This document shows positions 27,104 to 35,307 of a DNA stretch of 64,000 nt, one piece after another (the stretch's first letter is position 1; each line of letters opens with the position of its first letter). The DNA is taken from assembly GCA_040904765.1 (NCBI GenBank), contig JBBDST010000065.1, forward strand, positions 3,297 through 67,296, written 5' to 3'. The position numbers and the translations under genes were made by a program. This DNA comes from JBBDST01 sp040904765. Lineage in GTDB: Bacteria > Actinomycetota > Nitriliruptoria > Nitriliruptorales > Nitriliruptoraceae. The notes under the pieces were generated by a model, which made no database searches, was not told the origin of the DNA, and saw only the letters and a list, made by a program, of their open reading frames with translations.

Positions 27104-27646
27104 TTACGCTGGCCGTGAAGGCAAATGTTCGCCTTCAACTTCACGGGCCAGCACATACAGTTCGTCTGCGAGCCGGTTGAGGTAGCGCAGTGGCGCCGTG
27201 TCGAGCAGCAAATCGGCCCGTTTCATTGCAACGACGTCACGTTCGGCTCGACGGCAGATAGTGCGGGCCAAATCGAGAGCCGCTGCCGCACGGTTACCGC
27301 CTGGCACGATGAAAGAGTTGGGTAGCGGGTGGCGCGCCACACACGCATCAATGCGAGCATCGATCGCATCGACCATCCCTTCGGTCACCAGACTCACACC
27401 GGCCGTTAACTGGCCCCAGTGTTCTTTGGCGGTGGCCAGTTGGGCGCCCAAAACGAACAGTTCACGCTGGATAAAAAGCACCGTGTCATGAAGGTCGCCG
27501 GAGAGTTCGCAGCGGGCCATCCCAAGTGCGCTACACAACTCGTCAACGGTGCCATACGCACTGGTTCGCAGGTCGTCTTTGTCGACGCGTCCCCCATACA
27601 GCAGTCCCGTTGTGCCGTCGTCACCCTTTTTCGTGTAGATCTTCAC
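27104..27646 (-). CDS. Cob(I)yrinic acid a,c-diamide adenosyltransferase, PduO type
   Basis: About 180 residues of a PduO-type ATP:corrinoid adenosyltransferase: KIYTKKGDDGTTGLLYGGR at the N-terminus, AYGTVDELCSALG (about 30), FIVPGG, CRRAERDVVAM and LRYLNRLADELYVLAR near the C-terminus. It makes adenosylcobalamin, the cofactor of the IcmF-type mutase encoded at 45764-49042. The frame is open to 27871, but GGAGA with 4-base spacing before GTG 27646 and family length decide the start. Confidence 0.95.
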   Translation of the reverse strand: MKIYTKKGDDGTTGLLYGGRVDKDDLRTSAYGTVDELCSALGMARCELSGDLHDTVLFIQRELFVLGAQLATAKEHWGQLTAGVSLVTEGMVDAIDARIDACVARHPLPNSFIVPGGNRAAAALDLARTICRRAERDVVAMKRADLLLDTAPLRYLNRLADELYVLAREVEGEHLPSRPA

Positions 27647-27790
27647 ATCGTCTCCACGTATCACGCCGAACACAACTTTTTTTGCTTGCAGGTTAAGGGT
27701 AGCGTCGTGACCGTTACCCGACCGTCCGGCCGTATCTCCAAGCAGCCAGCGCGTATGCTTAGGCCATGACGCCACGCTAACCGACTGACT

Positions 27791-28045
27791 GTGAGCAAAC
27801 CGGTGACTGAGTCTGCTGTTTCTCGAACCCTGTTTCGTGTGCTTATGCGCCGTCGCAGCGGGTATGACCACCAGGAGTTAGTCGACGTGCAGTTGCAAAA
27901 CATCGCTGATGGCACCCTGATCTGGTCCCAGACGTTCTCTGACTCGCTGCAGGCCGACACGTTTGCCGACACGGTACGTGATGATCTCAAAGAGCTTGAT
28001 GATGTGTCGTTTCGCCGCAAATATGCGGTCCCGTTAAGCGTATGA
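27791..28045 (+). CDS. Small hypothetical protein
   Basis: An 84-residue protein with no recognised domain. It is charged and probably soluble, with YDHQELVDVQLQNIADGTLI in the middle and a basic FRRKYAVPL end. The GTG start has no clear ribosome site. The stop overlaps the pabB start by 4 bases (ATGA), which supports real translation coupled to pabB. No function is proposed. Confidence 0.5.
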   Translation: MSKPVTESAVSRTLFRVLMRRRSGYDHQELVDVQLQNIADGTLIWSQTFSDSLQADTFADTVRDDLKELDDVSFRRKYAVPLSV

Positions 28046-29463
28046 ATCGCATCCGGCCGCTGCGTCAAGCTGCTGACCAGATGCGGGTCGGTCTTCCCGA
28101 CCCGCCGCGACACCGTGACGGACAGATCGATCTGGATCTGTTACACGCACAGTTTCCCGATGCGATTCTCTTGGAAGACGCAACCCGACGCGGTTACAGC
28201 TACATCATCCCGGCATCACCGGTACATATCAGCGCCGATGCGTTTAAGACTACGCTTCACATTGACGGTGACACGCAGACGTTTGGTGCCGATCCTTTTG
28301 ACGCACTTGACGAAATCTTGGCGCTTCTTGGTATTGATATAAATGCTGCCAGCCCTGGCGAGCATGAGCCGTTTTGTGGTGGCATGGTCGGTGCGTTTGC
28401 CTATGAACTGGGCCAGTTTGTTGAACCTATTCATGCAGCCACACCCACCGGTGCGCTCATGCGGCTGCGTCTGGCAGAAACAGTATTGGCCGTTGATGCC
28501 GCACGTGAGACCTGCGAGGTGATCTTTCATCCGCACTGTTTCAATCAAACGGCTGCTTTGGCTCGGCTCGCTTTACTTCAGGCCACACGGACCCCCATGC
28601 CTGACGTAACAGATCGCGACGTTGCTTCCATCACCTCGTTGACAAGTAATCTCACGGCCGCCCAGTACTACCATATTGTCAATCGAATCAAAGGCCACAT
28701 TGCTGACGGATCCGTGTTTCAAGTAAATATTGCCCAACAGTTTGCGGCCAACATCAACACCGATCTTGCCCGCCTGTATCGGGCGTTACGAACCCACAGT
28801 GCCGCACCATATGGGGCGGTGATACCCGAATGTGGTCTTGCTGCCGTATCTCCTGAAACGTTTCTGAGCGTCAATGGACGCACCGTCGAAACACGTCCGA
28901 TCAAAGGCACCCGTCGGCGTCATGTCAGCGCTGCGGTCGATGCGGCTCTTGCCGACGATTTAGCCACATCGGTGAAAGACCGGGCCGAAAACGTGATGGT
29001 GGTCGATATGCAACGTAACGACCTTGGTCGGGTGTGTGTTCCTGGCAGTGTCACTGTGCCAGCGTTAACTCAGGTGGTTGCCCATCCGACCGTGTGGCAT
29101 CTTGAATCAAGGGTTGCAGGCACGCTGCGTAACGACGTCACCTACGGCGCTTTGTTACAGGCAACGTTTCCGTGTGGCTCGATTACCGGAGCGCCGAAAC
29201 GTGCGGCCATGCAGTACATCGCCGCCTATGAACCTGATCCGCGCGGTTTTTACTGTGGGGCGTACGGTTATCTTGGTTCTGGTCAGGCCCAACTGGCGGT
29301 CGCTATCCGAAGTGCCCAGTACGACGGGACAACGGCCCGTTTTGGTGCCGGTGGTGGTGTCGTTGCCGATTCGACCGCAACCGGGGAGTATCTCGAAAGC
29401 CTCGAAAAGGCCGAGTTGTTCCGCCGTGCGGTAAACGGCCGTTTTCCCGCTCCGCCAGAATAA
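28042..29463 (+). CDS. pabB: Aminodeoxychorismate synthase component I
   Basis: A 473-residue chorismate-binding enzyme. The C-terminal catalytic half shows RPIKGTRRR, where the Lys distinguishes PabB from TrpE (PIAGT), then SVKDRAENVMVVDMQRNDLG, CGSITGAPKRAAMQYI and FGAGGGVVADS. It makes 4-amino-4-deoxychorismate for folate. The start overlaps the small upstream gene by 4 bases. Partner pabA and pabC are not in the window. Confidence 0.88.
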   Translation: MNRIRPLRQAADQMRVGLPDPPRHRDGQIDLDLLHAQFPDAILLEDATRRGYSYIIPASPVHISADAFKTTLHIDGDTQTFGADPFDALDEILALLGIDINAASPGEHEPFCGGMVGAFAYELGQFVEPIHAATPTGALMRLRLAETVLAVDAARETCEVIFHPHCFNQTAALARLALLQATRTPMPDVTDRDVASITSLTSNLTAAQYYHIVNRIKGHIADGSVFQVNIAQQFAANINTDLARLYRALRTHSAAPYGAVIPECGLAAVSPETFLSVNGRTVETRPIKGTRRRHVSAAVDAALADDLATSVKDRAENVMVVDMQRNDLGRVCVPGSVTVPALTQVVAHPTVWHLESRVAGTLRNDVTYGALLQATFPCGSITGAPKRAAMQYIAAYEPDPRGFYCGAYGYLGSGQAQLAVAIRSAQYDGTTARFGAGGGVVADSTATGEYLESLEKAELFRRAVNGRFPAPPE

Positions 29464-29465
29464 GT

Positions 29466-30194
29466 TCAGCTGCTTCGTCGTGGACGCCAGCCAAGCCGCT
29501 CTGAGATTTCTCTGGCGGTACGCAACACGCGAATAGCTAGCACGTCTGGGTCGCCAAGCCGTGATGATGGCGCGACGATGCCAACTGCAGCGACAGCCCC
29601 ACCGTGATGCCCAAACACGGGTGCTGCCACACCACCTGCGCCGGATTCGATCTCGTCACGGGTAAAAGCAACGCCACGTTGCCGCACCCCGTTGAGTTCG
29701 GCCCGTTTGGCTCCTTCAGGAAGGAAAGCCAGTAACGCTTTGCCGTGTGCAGCAACACCTAGCGGGTGTCGGTAACCGACCCGGTAGTTGACTTGAATGA
29801 AGCGATCGTCTGGTTCGTTTACTGCCACGACAACAACGTCGGTGCGGTCTTGCACAACAAGGCACGCAACTTCGCCGGTATCGATACTTAACGCGTGTAA
29901 GGGTTCTTCAGCGAGGCGGCGCACTTCGAGCGACTGGCCGGCTTTGATGCCAAGTTCAAGCACCGCTACCCCAAGGAGGTAGCGTCGTGTTGAGGCGTCT
30001 TTGCGGACATACCCATGAGCTAACAGGGTGTCGAGTAGTCGGTACAGCACGGCGCGGTCAAGTCCGGTGTGTTCCGCCAGACCAGACACCGTAAGCCCTG
30101 TCGTGTTGCGTGACAGGACATCGAGCACCGATAGGCCACGTGCAAGCGTGCGTGAACCCGTTGACCGGTCTTGCGGATTGCCGATCTCATCCAC
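29466..30194 (-). CDS. IclR-family transcriptional regulator
   Basis: A 242-residue regulator: a winged helix with LSVLDVLSRNTTGLTVSGLA and DRAVLYRLLDTLLAHGYV (about residues 22-65), then the IclR ligand domain with YRVGYRHPLGVAAHGKALLA and RQRGVAFTRDEIESGAGGVA. GTG 30194 follows GGGAG. Its gene is divergent from clpP across a 100-N gap, so its own operator may be missing from the assembly. Confidence 0.88.
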   Translation of the reverse strand: MDEIGNPQDRSTGSRTLARGLSVLDVLSRNTTGLTVSGLAEHTGLDRAVLYRLLDTLLAHGYVRKDASTRRYLLGVAVLELGIKAGQSLEVRRLAEEPLHALSIDTGEVACLVVQDRTDVVVVAVNEPDDRFIQVNYRVGYRHPLGVAAHGKALLAFLPEGAKRAELNGVRQRGVAFTRDEIESGAGGVAAPVFGHHGGAVAAVGIVAPSSRLGDPDVLAIRVLRTAREISERLGWRPRRSS

Positions 30195-30494
30195 GTAGAT
30201 GCACTCCCGGCCTTAGCGTTGACGTCAGGCCACAGTGGCTTGGTGTATGCGGAAGTGTGCGTCGCTATCCGGCGACGGTCAAGCGCAGGCAGGTTCACAC
30301 GGTGCGACTTAACATCGGAGCAGACAAGGTCTGCAGGTGGCTACCATCNNNNNNNNNNNNNNNNNNNNNNNNNNNNNNNNNNNNNNNNNNNNNNNNNNNN
30401 NNNNNNNNNNNNNNNNNNNNNNNNNNNNNNNNNNNNNNNNNNNNNNNNCATCTTGCATACACCGTTGTCAGAAATTCCACACGAGGAGTGCCCC
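30195..30494. other. Divergent iclR/clpP promoter region with 100-N gap
   Basis: Positions 30349-30448 are N, a placeholder of standard length. The left flank holds a small hairpin GCAGAC-AAG-GTCTGC (30320-30334). Promoters for both divergent genes should lie here; the missing segment could hold more than 100 bases. Confidence 0.6.
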
Positions 30495-31073
30495 GTGGCA
30501 GACCCGATCGACGAGTTTTTTCCGCAAAGCCGCCGTGCCTACGACACGCTGTTTGCGTCTCGGGTGCTGTTTCTCAAAGGCCCTTTGCAAGACGATGTTG
30601 CCGACAATCTTGTCGCTCAACTCTTGGCACTTGACGCCCAGAATGATGAAGACATCACCCTGTACCTAAACTCGCCGGGCGGGGTCATCACGGGCATGTT
30701 TGCGATCTATGACACGTTGAACTTGCTCAGGAGCACCGTAAACGTGAAATGCATTGGTTTAGCTGCTTCTGCGGGAGCGTTTCTTTTGGCAACCGGTACG
30801 GGCGTTCGAGCGGCAACAGAAAACGCTCGCATCATGATCCATCAGCCACTTGGCGGGGCGCGCGGCACAGCCCGCGACATTGAAATCCAAGCCAAAAACA
30901 TTGTGTGGATTCGTGAACGGATTAACGAGATTCTTGCAGAACGGACCGGCCAGACGTTGGAAACGATTCAACGTGACACCGACCGTGACCATTGGATGAC
31001 AGCCGAAGAAGCCAAGGCGTATGGCATCATCGACGAAGTAGTGGCCCACGGTCGCGGCGTCAGCAACGTCTAA
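30495..31073 (+). CDS. clpP: ATP-dependent Clp protease proteolytic subunit
   Basis: A 192-residue serine protease. The catalytic Ser is in GLAASAGAFL, His in MIHQPLGGARG and Asp in DRDHWMTAEEAKAYGIID; LYLNSPGGVITGMFAIYDT is the family signature. It forms the proteolytic barrel that works with ClpX or ClpC. GTG 30495 follows CGAGGAG. Actinobacteria usually carry tandem clpP1-clpP2; only one is seen here and the upstream gap could not hold another full gene if its length is near 100. Confidence 0.95.
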   Translation: MADPIDEFFPQSRRAYDTLFASRVLFLKGPLQDDVADNLVAQLLALDAQNDEDITLYLNSPGGVITGMFAIYDTLNLLRSTVNVKCIGLAASAGAFLLATGTGVRAATENARIMIHQPLGGARGTARDIEIQAKNIVWIRERINEILAERTGQTLETIQRDTDRDHWMTAEEAKAYGIIDEVVAHGRGVSNV

Positions 31074-31098
31074 CATCTTGCGAGTTACGTAAGATGTT
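31072..31098. terminator. Bidirectional terminator overlapping clpP and amidase stops
   Basis: AACATCTT (31072-31079) and AAGATGTT (31091-31098) form a stem around 11 bases. The hairpin includes the clpP stop and the last codons of the convergent amidase gene. Confidence 0.55.
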
Positions 31099-32389
31099 CA
31101 CCTACCCAGCGTGACGCGGCAATGGCACGGTAGTCGTCGCCGTTTCGGGCTGTTAACTGCATCCCGACAGGCATACCGCTTGGTCCGGTAAGTCCTGGAA
31201 CCGAGATTGCAGGCACGCCTGCAAACGTCCACAAGCGCCCGTAAGCCGGTGACCCTGTGGCGCGAATACCCAGCGGAGCTTCACCGGGCGCAGCCGGAGT
31301 GAGCACGGCATCGATACCGTCATACAGTGCCGCAAACGTCCAAAACGTGTGGCGGCAGATCGCTAACGCTTCTTCAAATGCCTCACGCGATACCGAACGG
31401 CCACGTTCGATCATCGTCACCAGAAAGTCGCTCAACTGGCTCTGGTGGTTGTCATACTCGCCACCCAAGCATTCGGCTGCTTCATAGTCTGCAATCACCG
31501 TTTGTACCGCAATAATTTCTTCCAACGACACGGGCAGTTCACGTTCAATGACCTCTGCACCGGCGTCACTGAGCCGATCTACGCCGCGCAACAGCGCATC
31601 GCCAATGCCTGGCTCAAGGTCTTCGAAAATACTGGTGCGGACGAACGCAAACCGCGGGTTGGTGGAGGTGTCGCGCCATAGGTCTGATTCTTCTCTTCGA
31701 CCGGTGTGGGTTGGGTGGGGTCGTGCCAAGACGTCAAACAGCACCGTCAGATCGTCAGCTTCGCGACCAAAAAAACCGACTGCGTCAAGCGTTTGCGAGT
31801 GCAGCAGCATGCCGGTGCGGTCAATTAGGCCGGCGGAGGGTTTCATGCCATACACGCCACAAAACGCTGCCGGCCGAATCGTCGAACCGGTTGTTTGCGA
31901 TCCGACACTGATCGGCAGCATTGCGTCGGCAACAGCCGCCGCAGATCCGCTTGATGATCCACCGGGGGTTCGCTCCAGATCGTGCGGGTTGCGAGTTTTG
32001 CCTGGGGTGAGGATGCCAAACTCGGTAGCAACGGTTTTACCAACCAGCACTGCCCCGGCTTTTGCCAGCGCACTTACGACAAACGCGTCACGATTTGGCT
32101 GATGTCCGGCATAAATGACAGTGCCATAGCTCGTTGGCATGCTGGCAGTGTCGTAAATGTCTTTCACACCGACCGGCACACCATGCAACGGGGTGCGTGG
32201 AGCTTCCTGATCACGCTGTTTGGCGGTGGCTCTGGCTTGTTCACGGTCAAGATGGGCAAACGCGCCAACGTCTGCTTCACGGGCGTCGATACGTTCAAGG
32301 CACGATTCAAGTAACGCTGAGGCGGTCAGACTGCCGTCAGCTATTTTTGCAGCGATGGTTGCAACCGTGTAGTCACGTGCCTCTGCCAC
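31085..32389 (-). CDS. Amidase signature family protein
   Basis: A 434-residue amidase with the Ser-cisSer-Lys triad: Lys76 in GVPVGVKDIYDT, cis-Ser and nucleophile region in TPGGSSSGSAAAVADAM and SVGSQTTGSTIRPAAFCG. It hydrolyses an amide; the substrate is not apparent, and the lack of gatC/gatB neighbours argues against GatA. GTG 32389 is preceded by AAGGAG. It converges on clpP. Confidence 0.9.
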   Translation of the reverse strand: MAEARDYTVATIAAKIADGSLTASALLESCLERIDAREADVGAFAHLDREQARATAKQRDQEAPRTPLHGVPVGVKDIYDTASMPTSYGTVIYAGHQPNRDAFVVSALAKAGAVLVGKTVATEFGILTPGKTRNPHDLERTPGGSSSGSAAAVADAMLPISVGSQTTGSTIRPAAFCGVYGMKPSAGLIDRTGMLLHSQTLDAVGFFGREADDLTVLFDVLARPHPTHTGRREESDLWRDTSTNPRFAFVRTSIFEDLEPGIGDALLRGVDRLSDAGAEVIERELPVSLEEIIAVQTVIADYEAAECLGGEYDNHQSQLSDFLVTMIERGRSVSREAFEEALAICRHTFWTFAALYDGIDAVLTPAAPGEAPLGIRATGSPAYGRLWTFAGVPAISVPGLTGPSGMPVGMQLTARNGDDYRAIAASRWVGEHLT

Positions 32390-32426
32390 CAGGTTCTCCT
32401 TAGCGTTATGCCCGCATACGTGGCCG

Positions 32427-33215
32427 TTAATACAGATTTTCGGGCAGACCTATTTCTTGAACGATCAATTCCGGCAACGGTGGTTTTGGCCCATATCCGC
32501 CGGTCGTGAAAAAGTCGACGATCTGCCGGTAGTGAAACGCGGCGTGGAACCGTTGGGTAACCAACAGTTCACTAAATCGCATTTCACCGCGATTGCCTGA
32601 TAGTTGCGGATCATGGGAAGTGAGCTCGTCACCTTGTTCCAGCAGGAAGTTCGCGAACTCGCCATAAATTTCGGTGGCGAATGCCAGCACTTGGCTGGTG
32701 TTCCGCAAAAACGATTCTTGCTGCAGATCAGCTTCGTTCGTAAACCAGTTGAATTGGCTGTCTTGATAACTCAACGACAGCATGCGGATTGGACGAAAGA
32801 CATTCACCGTAAGGTTACGGATGTTGCGTTGGCGCGACAGGGTGGGTTCTAGCAGGGCTTGAAACGGCACATCCTCAATCACTGCCAGCCACCGTTCCAG
32901 CACATCCAGGAGCGAAAATGCGACAGCAGTTGCCGGTTGTGCATCACCAACATCAAGCTGTAGTAGCGAGGCAAGTTGGCTGGGATGCTGGAAACTGACT
33001 ACGTCGCCGCCATAAACCACGGCCGGAATGGTCGGTTTACCGTCTATGGCGTAGCGGGCCGCACCCTCACCGTCATCGATTGCGTTGAGTGACACAAACG
33101 TGACGTTGTTGGCGTGCAGGGCTTGGGTGACATCGTCTCGGCCAAGGAACTCCTTGGCATTGGCACACGAAGCTCAGCCAGGTCGCCAGTACAGCACCAA
33201 TTCACGTGTCGACAC
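32427..33215 (-). CDS. Candidate selenoprotein: Trx/glutaredoxin-fold domain (UxxC) fused to DinB-like domain
   Basis: GTG 33215 follows AGGAG by 5 bases and opens a frame encoding STRELVLYWRPG, then an in-frame UGA (33176-33174, codon 14), then ASCANAKEFLG. The UGA replaces the first Cys of the CxxC redox motif, giving U-A-S-C. The fold continues with NNVTFVSLNAID and the cis-proline motif KPTIPAVVYGGDVVS. From about residue 95 a helical domain follows with RFHAAFHYRQIV, whose HxxxH suits a DinB-like metal site. A SECIS-like hairpin lies 21 bases after the UGA. Total length is 262 residues. The function is probably thiol/selenol redox chemistry. Alternatives are a nonsense mutation or sequencing error, which would not explain the exact position or hairpin. 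Confidence 0.82.
33133..33170 (-). promoter_or_regulatory. SECIS-like stem-loop after in-frame UGA
   Basis: In the transcript, GCCAAG (33158-33153) and CUUGGC (33146-33141) pair around the loop GAGUUC, with two further inner pairs possible. The loop starts with G and begins 21 bases after the UGA, in the range known for bacterial SECIS elements (a G in the first two loop bases, roughly 16-37 bases from UGA). UCGU (33170-33167) and ACGA (33136-33133) can add a lower stem. Confidence 0.7.
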
Positions 33216-33326
33216 GTTCGCTCCTTTATGGTCGCTCCCACGATGACGGAAGGATCGTTACCGCAAACGCGGGAACCGTCAAACGTGACAATAGCGGGGT
33301 GAAGCAACGACTTGGGTGAAATGCTC

Positions 33327-34697
33327 CTAGCCGGCAAGATATCGGTCGGTAACCGCGGCGACCCACCACTGCTGCCCGTCGCTGTCAGTGAATCGGTAGT
33401 GCGGTGCAAGCACCGTGAACCCGTCGGGTGTCCAGATTGGTGCCAGCACGATCGCAGCCTCAACGAGGGTCACCTCGACCGTAACTAGTTCTGTATCCCC
33501 TGACGACTCCGTATTGGACACCGGCATGTCACCGCCGTCGATTGCGGGATACGGCAGTGGCCGTGCCATCGACCCGTCGTCAGCAAACTGGGTGTTTAAC
33601 CGTGCAACGGCGTCGCTGGCACTCACCGTCGGATAGTCACCAATCAACGTTGGGCGCGCGAACGTTCCATAGGCACCAAGAATCTCACCTTCAGCTCCAA
33701 ACGTCACCGACACACCTTGCCCGTTGTAATCAGGCAGTGCGTCAAAGCGTTGAGTTCCCCACAGCCCTACCGTCCACTCGTCACGGTAGGGCGTCTCAAA
33801 CGTGAGGTTGGTGATGCCAAGTTGGGCGAATAATTCGGTTGTCTGGGTAAGTACCGCAGCTGAAGAGGGCAGATTTTTTGCTGCCGGCGGTGGCGTGCAT
33901 TCGTAGGGTTCGATGACGTCACTTGGTTCTCGCATCTCGCTGCCTTGGCTTGCGTTTGAGCCGAGTTCGGTTTGTGTTTCGAAGTTGGGTTCGACTTGCG
34001 CTGCAGAGTCCGTGTCGCCTTGGCCGCCAACATCCGGACAGTTCCACTGGGGGAAGGCCGAATAATTCGCGAAGTACCACTCCCCTGTGGGATATAAGGT
34101 GACTGAAGCCTGTTCGGGGTCACCGGCTACAAGGACGTTGGGATCCCACTCGCTTGGCTGCACCGACGTCAGCCCAAACAAGGCACGAAGTTCGTCGGCG
34201 CGTTCAGTTAATGAGCCGTCAATGCCCATTTGCCAGGCAGGTTGGGAGCCGGCTGCTATTTCAACGCCGTCAGCAAGGACAAATTCGTAGCGTTCTGGTA
34301 GCCACATGATGTCAGGAGCAGAAGCAGCAGCGCTACCGTCACTACCTTTGCGTTCCATCAGCGCGTCGGCGGCCATACCTGTTTGTGGGCCACCCACAGC
34401 AGCTGCGCTCAACATCGGCAGATCGTTGCCGGAGTTTGAAATGAGCGGACTAGTCACAATGACGATGAGCATCACTGCCGCAAACGCCGGTATGAGGCGA
34501 CGGCTCCGTGACAGGCCAGAAGCCCAAACGGGAACCCGTTTGCCGTTAGTTGCCGTGCGGCTCTCCGTCGCTACTGCTTGGGTGATGTCACGCAAGTGCT
34601 GTTCACGTACGGCAGTGGACGGTGGCGTTGTGAGACGCCGACCGATCGCGCGTGCGAACCGTTCGATACGGGTGTCGTTAAGCATCGCTGACCTCAC
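33327..34697 (-). CDS. Membrane-anchored protein, probable anti-sigma-type partner of ECF sigma factor
   Basis: A 456-residue protein with a cytoplasmic N-terminus of about 68 residues, one membrane helix (LIPAFAAVMLIVIVTSPLI) and a large extracytoplasmic part. That part holds LPSSAAVLTQTTELFAQLGI and repeated beta-rich segments (PTLIGDYPTVSASDAVARLN). No enzyme motif is seen. It directly follows the ECF sigma gene (43-base gap), so an anti-sigma or signal-sensing role is inferred from position and topology only; no zinc anti-sigma HxxxCxxC motif is present. Confidence 0.6.
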   Translation of the reverse strand: MRSAMLNDTRIERFARAIGRRLTTPPSTAVREQHLRDITQAVATESRTATNGKRVPVWASGLSRSRRLIPAFAAVMLIVIVTSPLISNSGNDLPMLSAAAVGGPQTGMAADALMERKGSDGSAAASAPDIMWLPERYEFVLADGVEIAAGSQPAWQMGIDGSLTERADELRALFGLTSVQPSEWDPNVLVAGDPEQASVTLYPTGEWYFANYSAFPQWNCPDVGGQGDTDSAAQVEPNFETQTELGSNASQGSEMREPSDVIEPYECTPPPAAKNLPSSAAVLTQTTELFAQLGITNLTFETPYRDEWTVGLWGTQRFDALPDYNGQGVSVTFGAEGEILGAYGTFARPTLIGDYPTVSASDAVARLNTQFADDGSMARPLPYPAIDGGDMPVSNTESSGDTELVTVEVTLVEAAIVLAPIWTPDGFTVLAPHYRFTDSDGQQWWVAAVTDRYLAG

Positions 34698-34740
34698 TTA
34701 GGCTGAAGTGCTCTCACTATGTCATCGCAGATCAGTCCAG

Positions 34741-35307
34741 TTAGGTGACGAAGGACTGTTCGAGCAGTTGACGCAGACGTGCCAACGCACGCGCGGTGAT
34801 GGCAGCCACGGCGTTGGTGCTTCGGCCTGTCAACACGCCAACCGAGGTCGCGTCCAGATCGGCGCCAAAACGTAAAACCAACACTTCTGCTTGGTCGGCA
34901 GTCAGTGACGAAAGGAGTGTGTTGAGCGCACCTGTGGAGTCAAGTCGTTCGATAACACGGTCGAGTTCGTCGTCACTATCGTTGAGTGCATCGGCAAGCG
35001 AGACGAGGATGGCAGGGTCTAGCGTCGTGGCCGGGCGGCGTTGCTCGCGCCTGAGCACATCGACGAGTCGACGGTGAGCAATCGTAAACACCCAGGCGCG
35101 AAACTGGTTTTCATCGCCGGTGAATGTGCTTAGGTTCCGGGCAACATGCAAAAACGTGTCGCCGATGAGATTGTCGACATCTCCCGCACCGCGACTGCGA
35201 AAGAAACCAGCTAAGGGTCCGGCTATATCCCGATACAGCGTGTCCCAGGCTGCCTGGTCGGCAAGCCGGGCGGCTGCCAGCACTGTGGGGAACACGTCAC
35301 CGATCAT
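34741..35307 (-). CDS. RNA polymerase ECF sigma factor
   Basis: A 188-residue sigma-70 family protein. Region 2 holds DNLIGDTFLHVARNLSTF and FRAWVFTIAHRRLVDVLRRE (about residues 45-88); region 4 holds LSSLTADQAEVLVLRFG, then VGVLTGRSTNAVAAITARAL (about 140-180). AGGAG precedes the ATG. It directs polymerase to a stress or envelope regulon. A bulged inverted repeat lies upstream at 35391-35417, and the downstream membrane protein is its likely regulator. Confidence 0.92.
   Translation of the reverse strand: MIGDVFPTVLAAARLADQAAWDTLYRDIAGPLAGFFRSRGAGDVDNLIGDTFLHVARNLSTFTGDENQFRAWVFTIAHRRLVDVLRREQRRPATTLDPAILVSLADALNDSDDELDRVIERLDSTGALNTLLSSLTADQAEVLVLRFGADLDATSVGVLTGRSTNAVAAITARALARLRQLLEQSFVT

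Noticed and set aside
30171..31073. 300-codon frame running through the N gap into clpP
   Set aside because: The part before the gap is antisense to the IclR gene; clpP starts at GTG 30495 behind GAGGAG.
32427..33095. Shorter 222-residue protein starting after the UGA
   Set aside because: It starts inside the Trx/Grx fold, has no ribosome site, and lacks the redox motif; the upstream GTG with AGGAG and in-frame UGA explain the gene better.
33174..33176. UGA as an ordinary nonsense mutation (pseudogene)
   Set aside because: Possible, but its exact position at the active-site Cys, the intact frame on both sides and the SECIS-like hairpin favour selenocysteine; kept as the main alternative.
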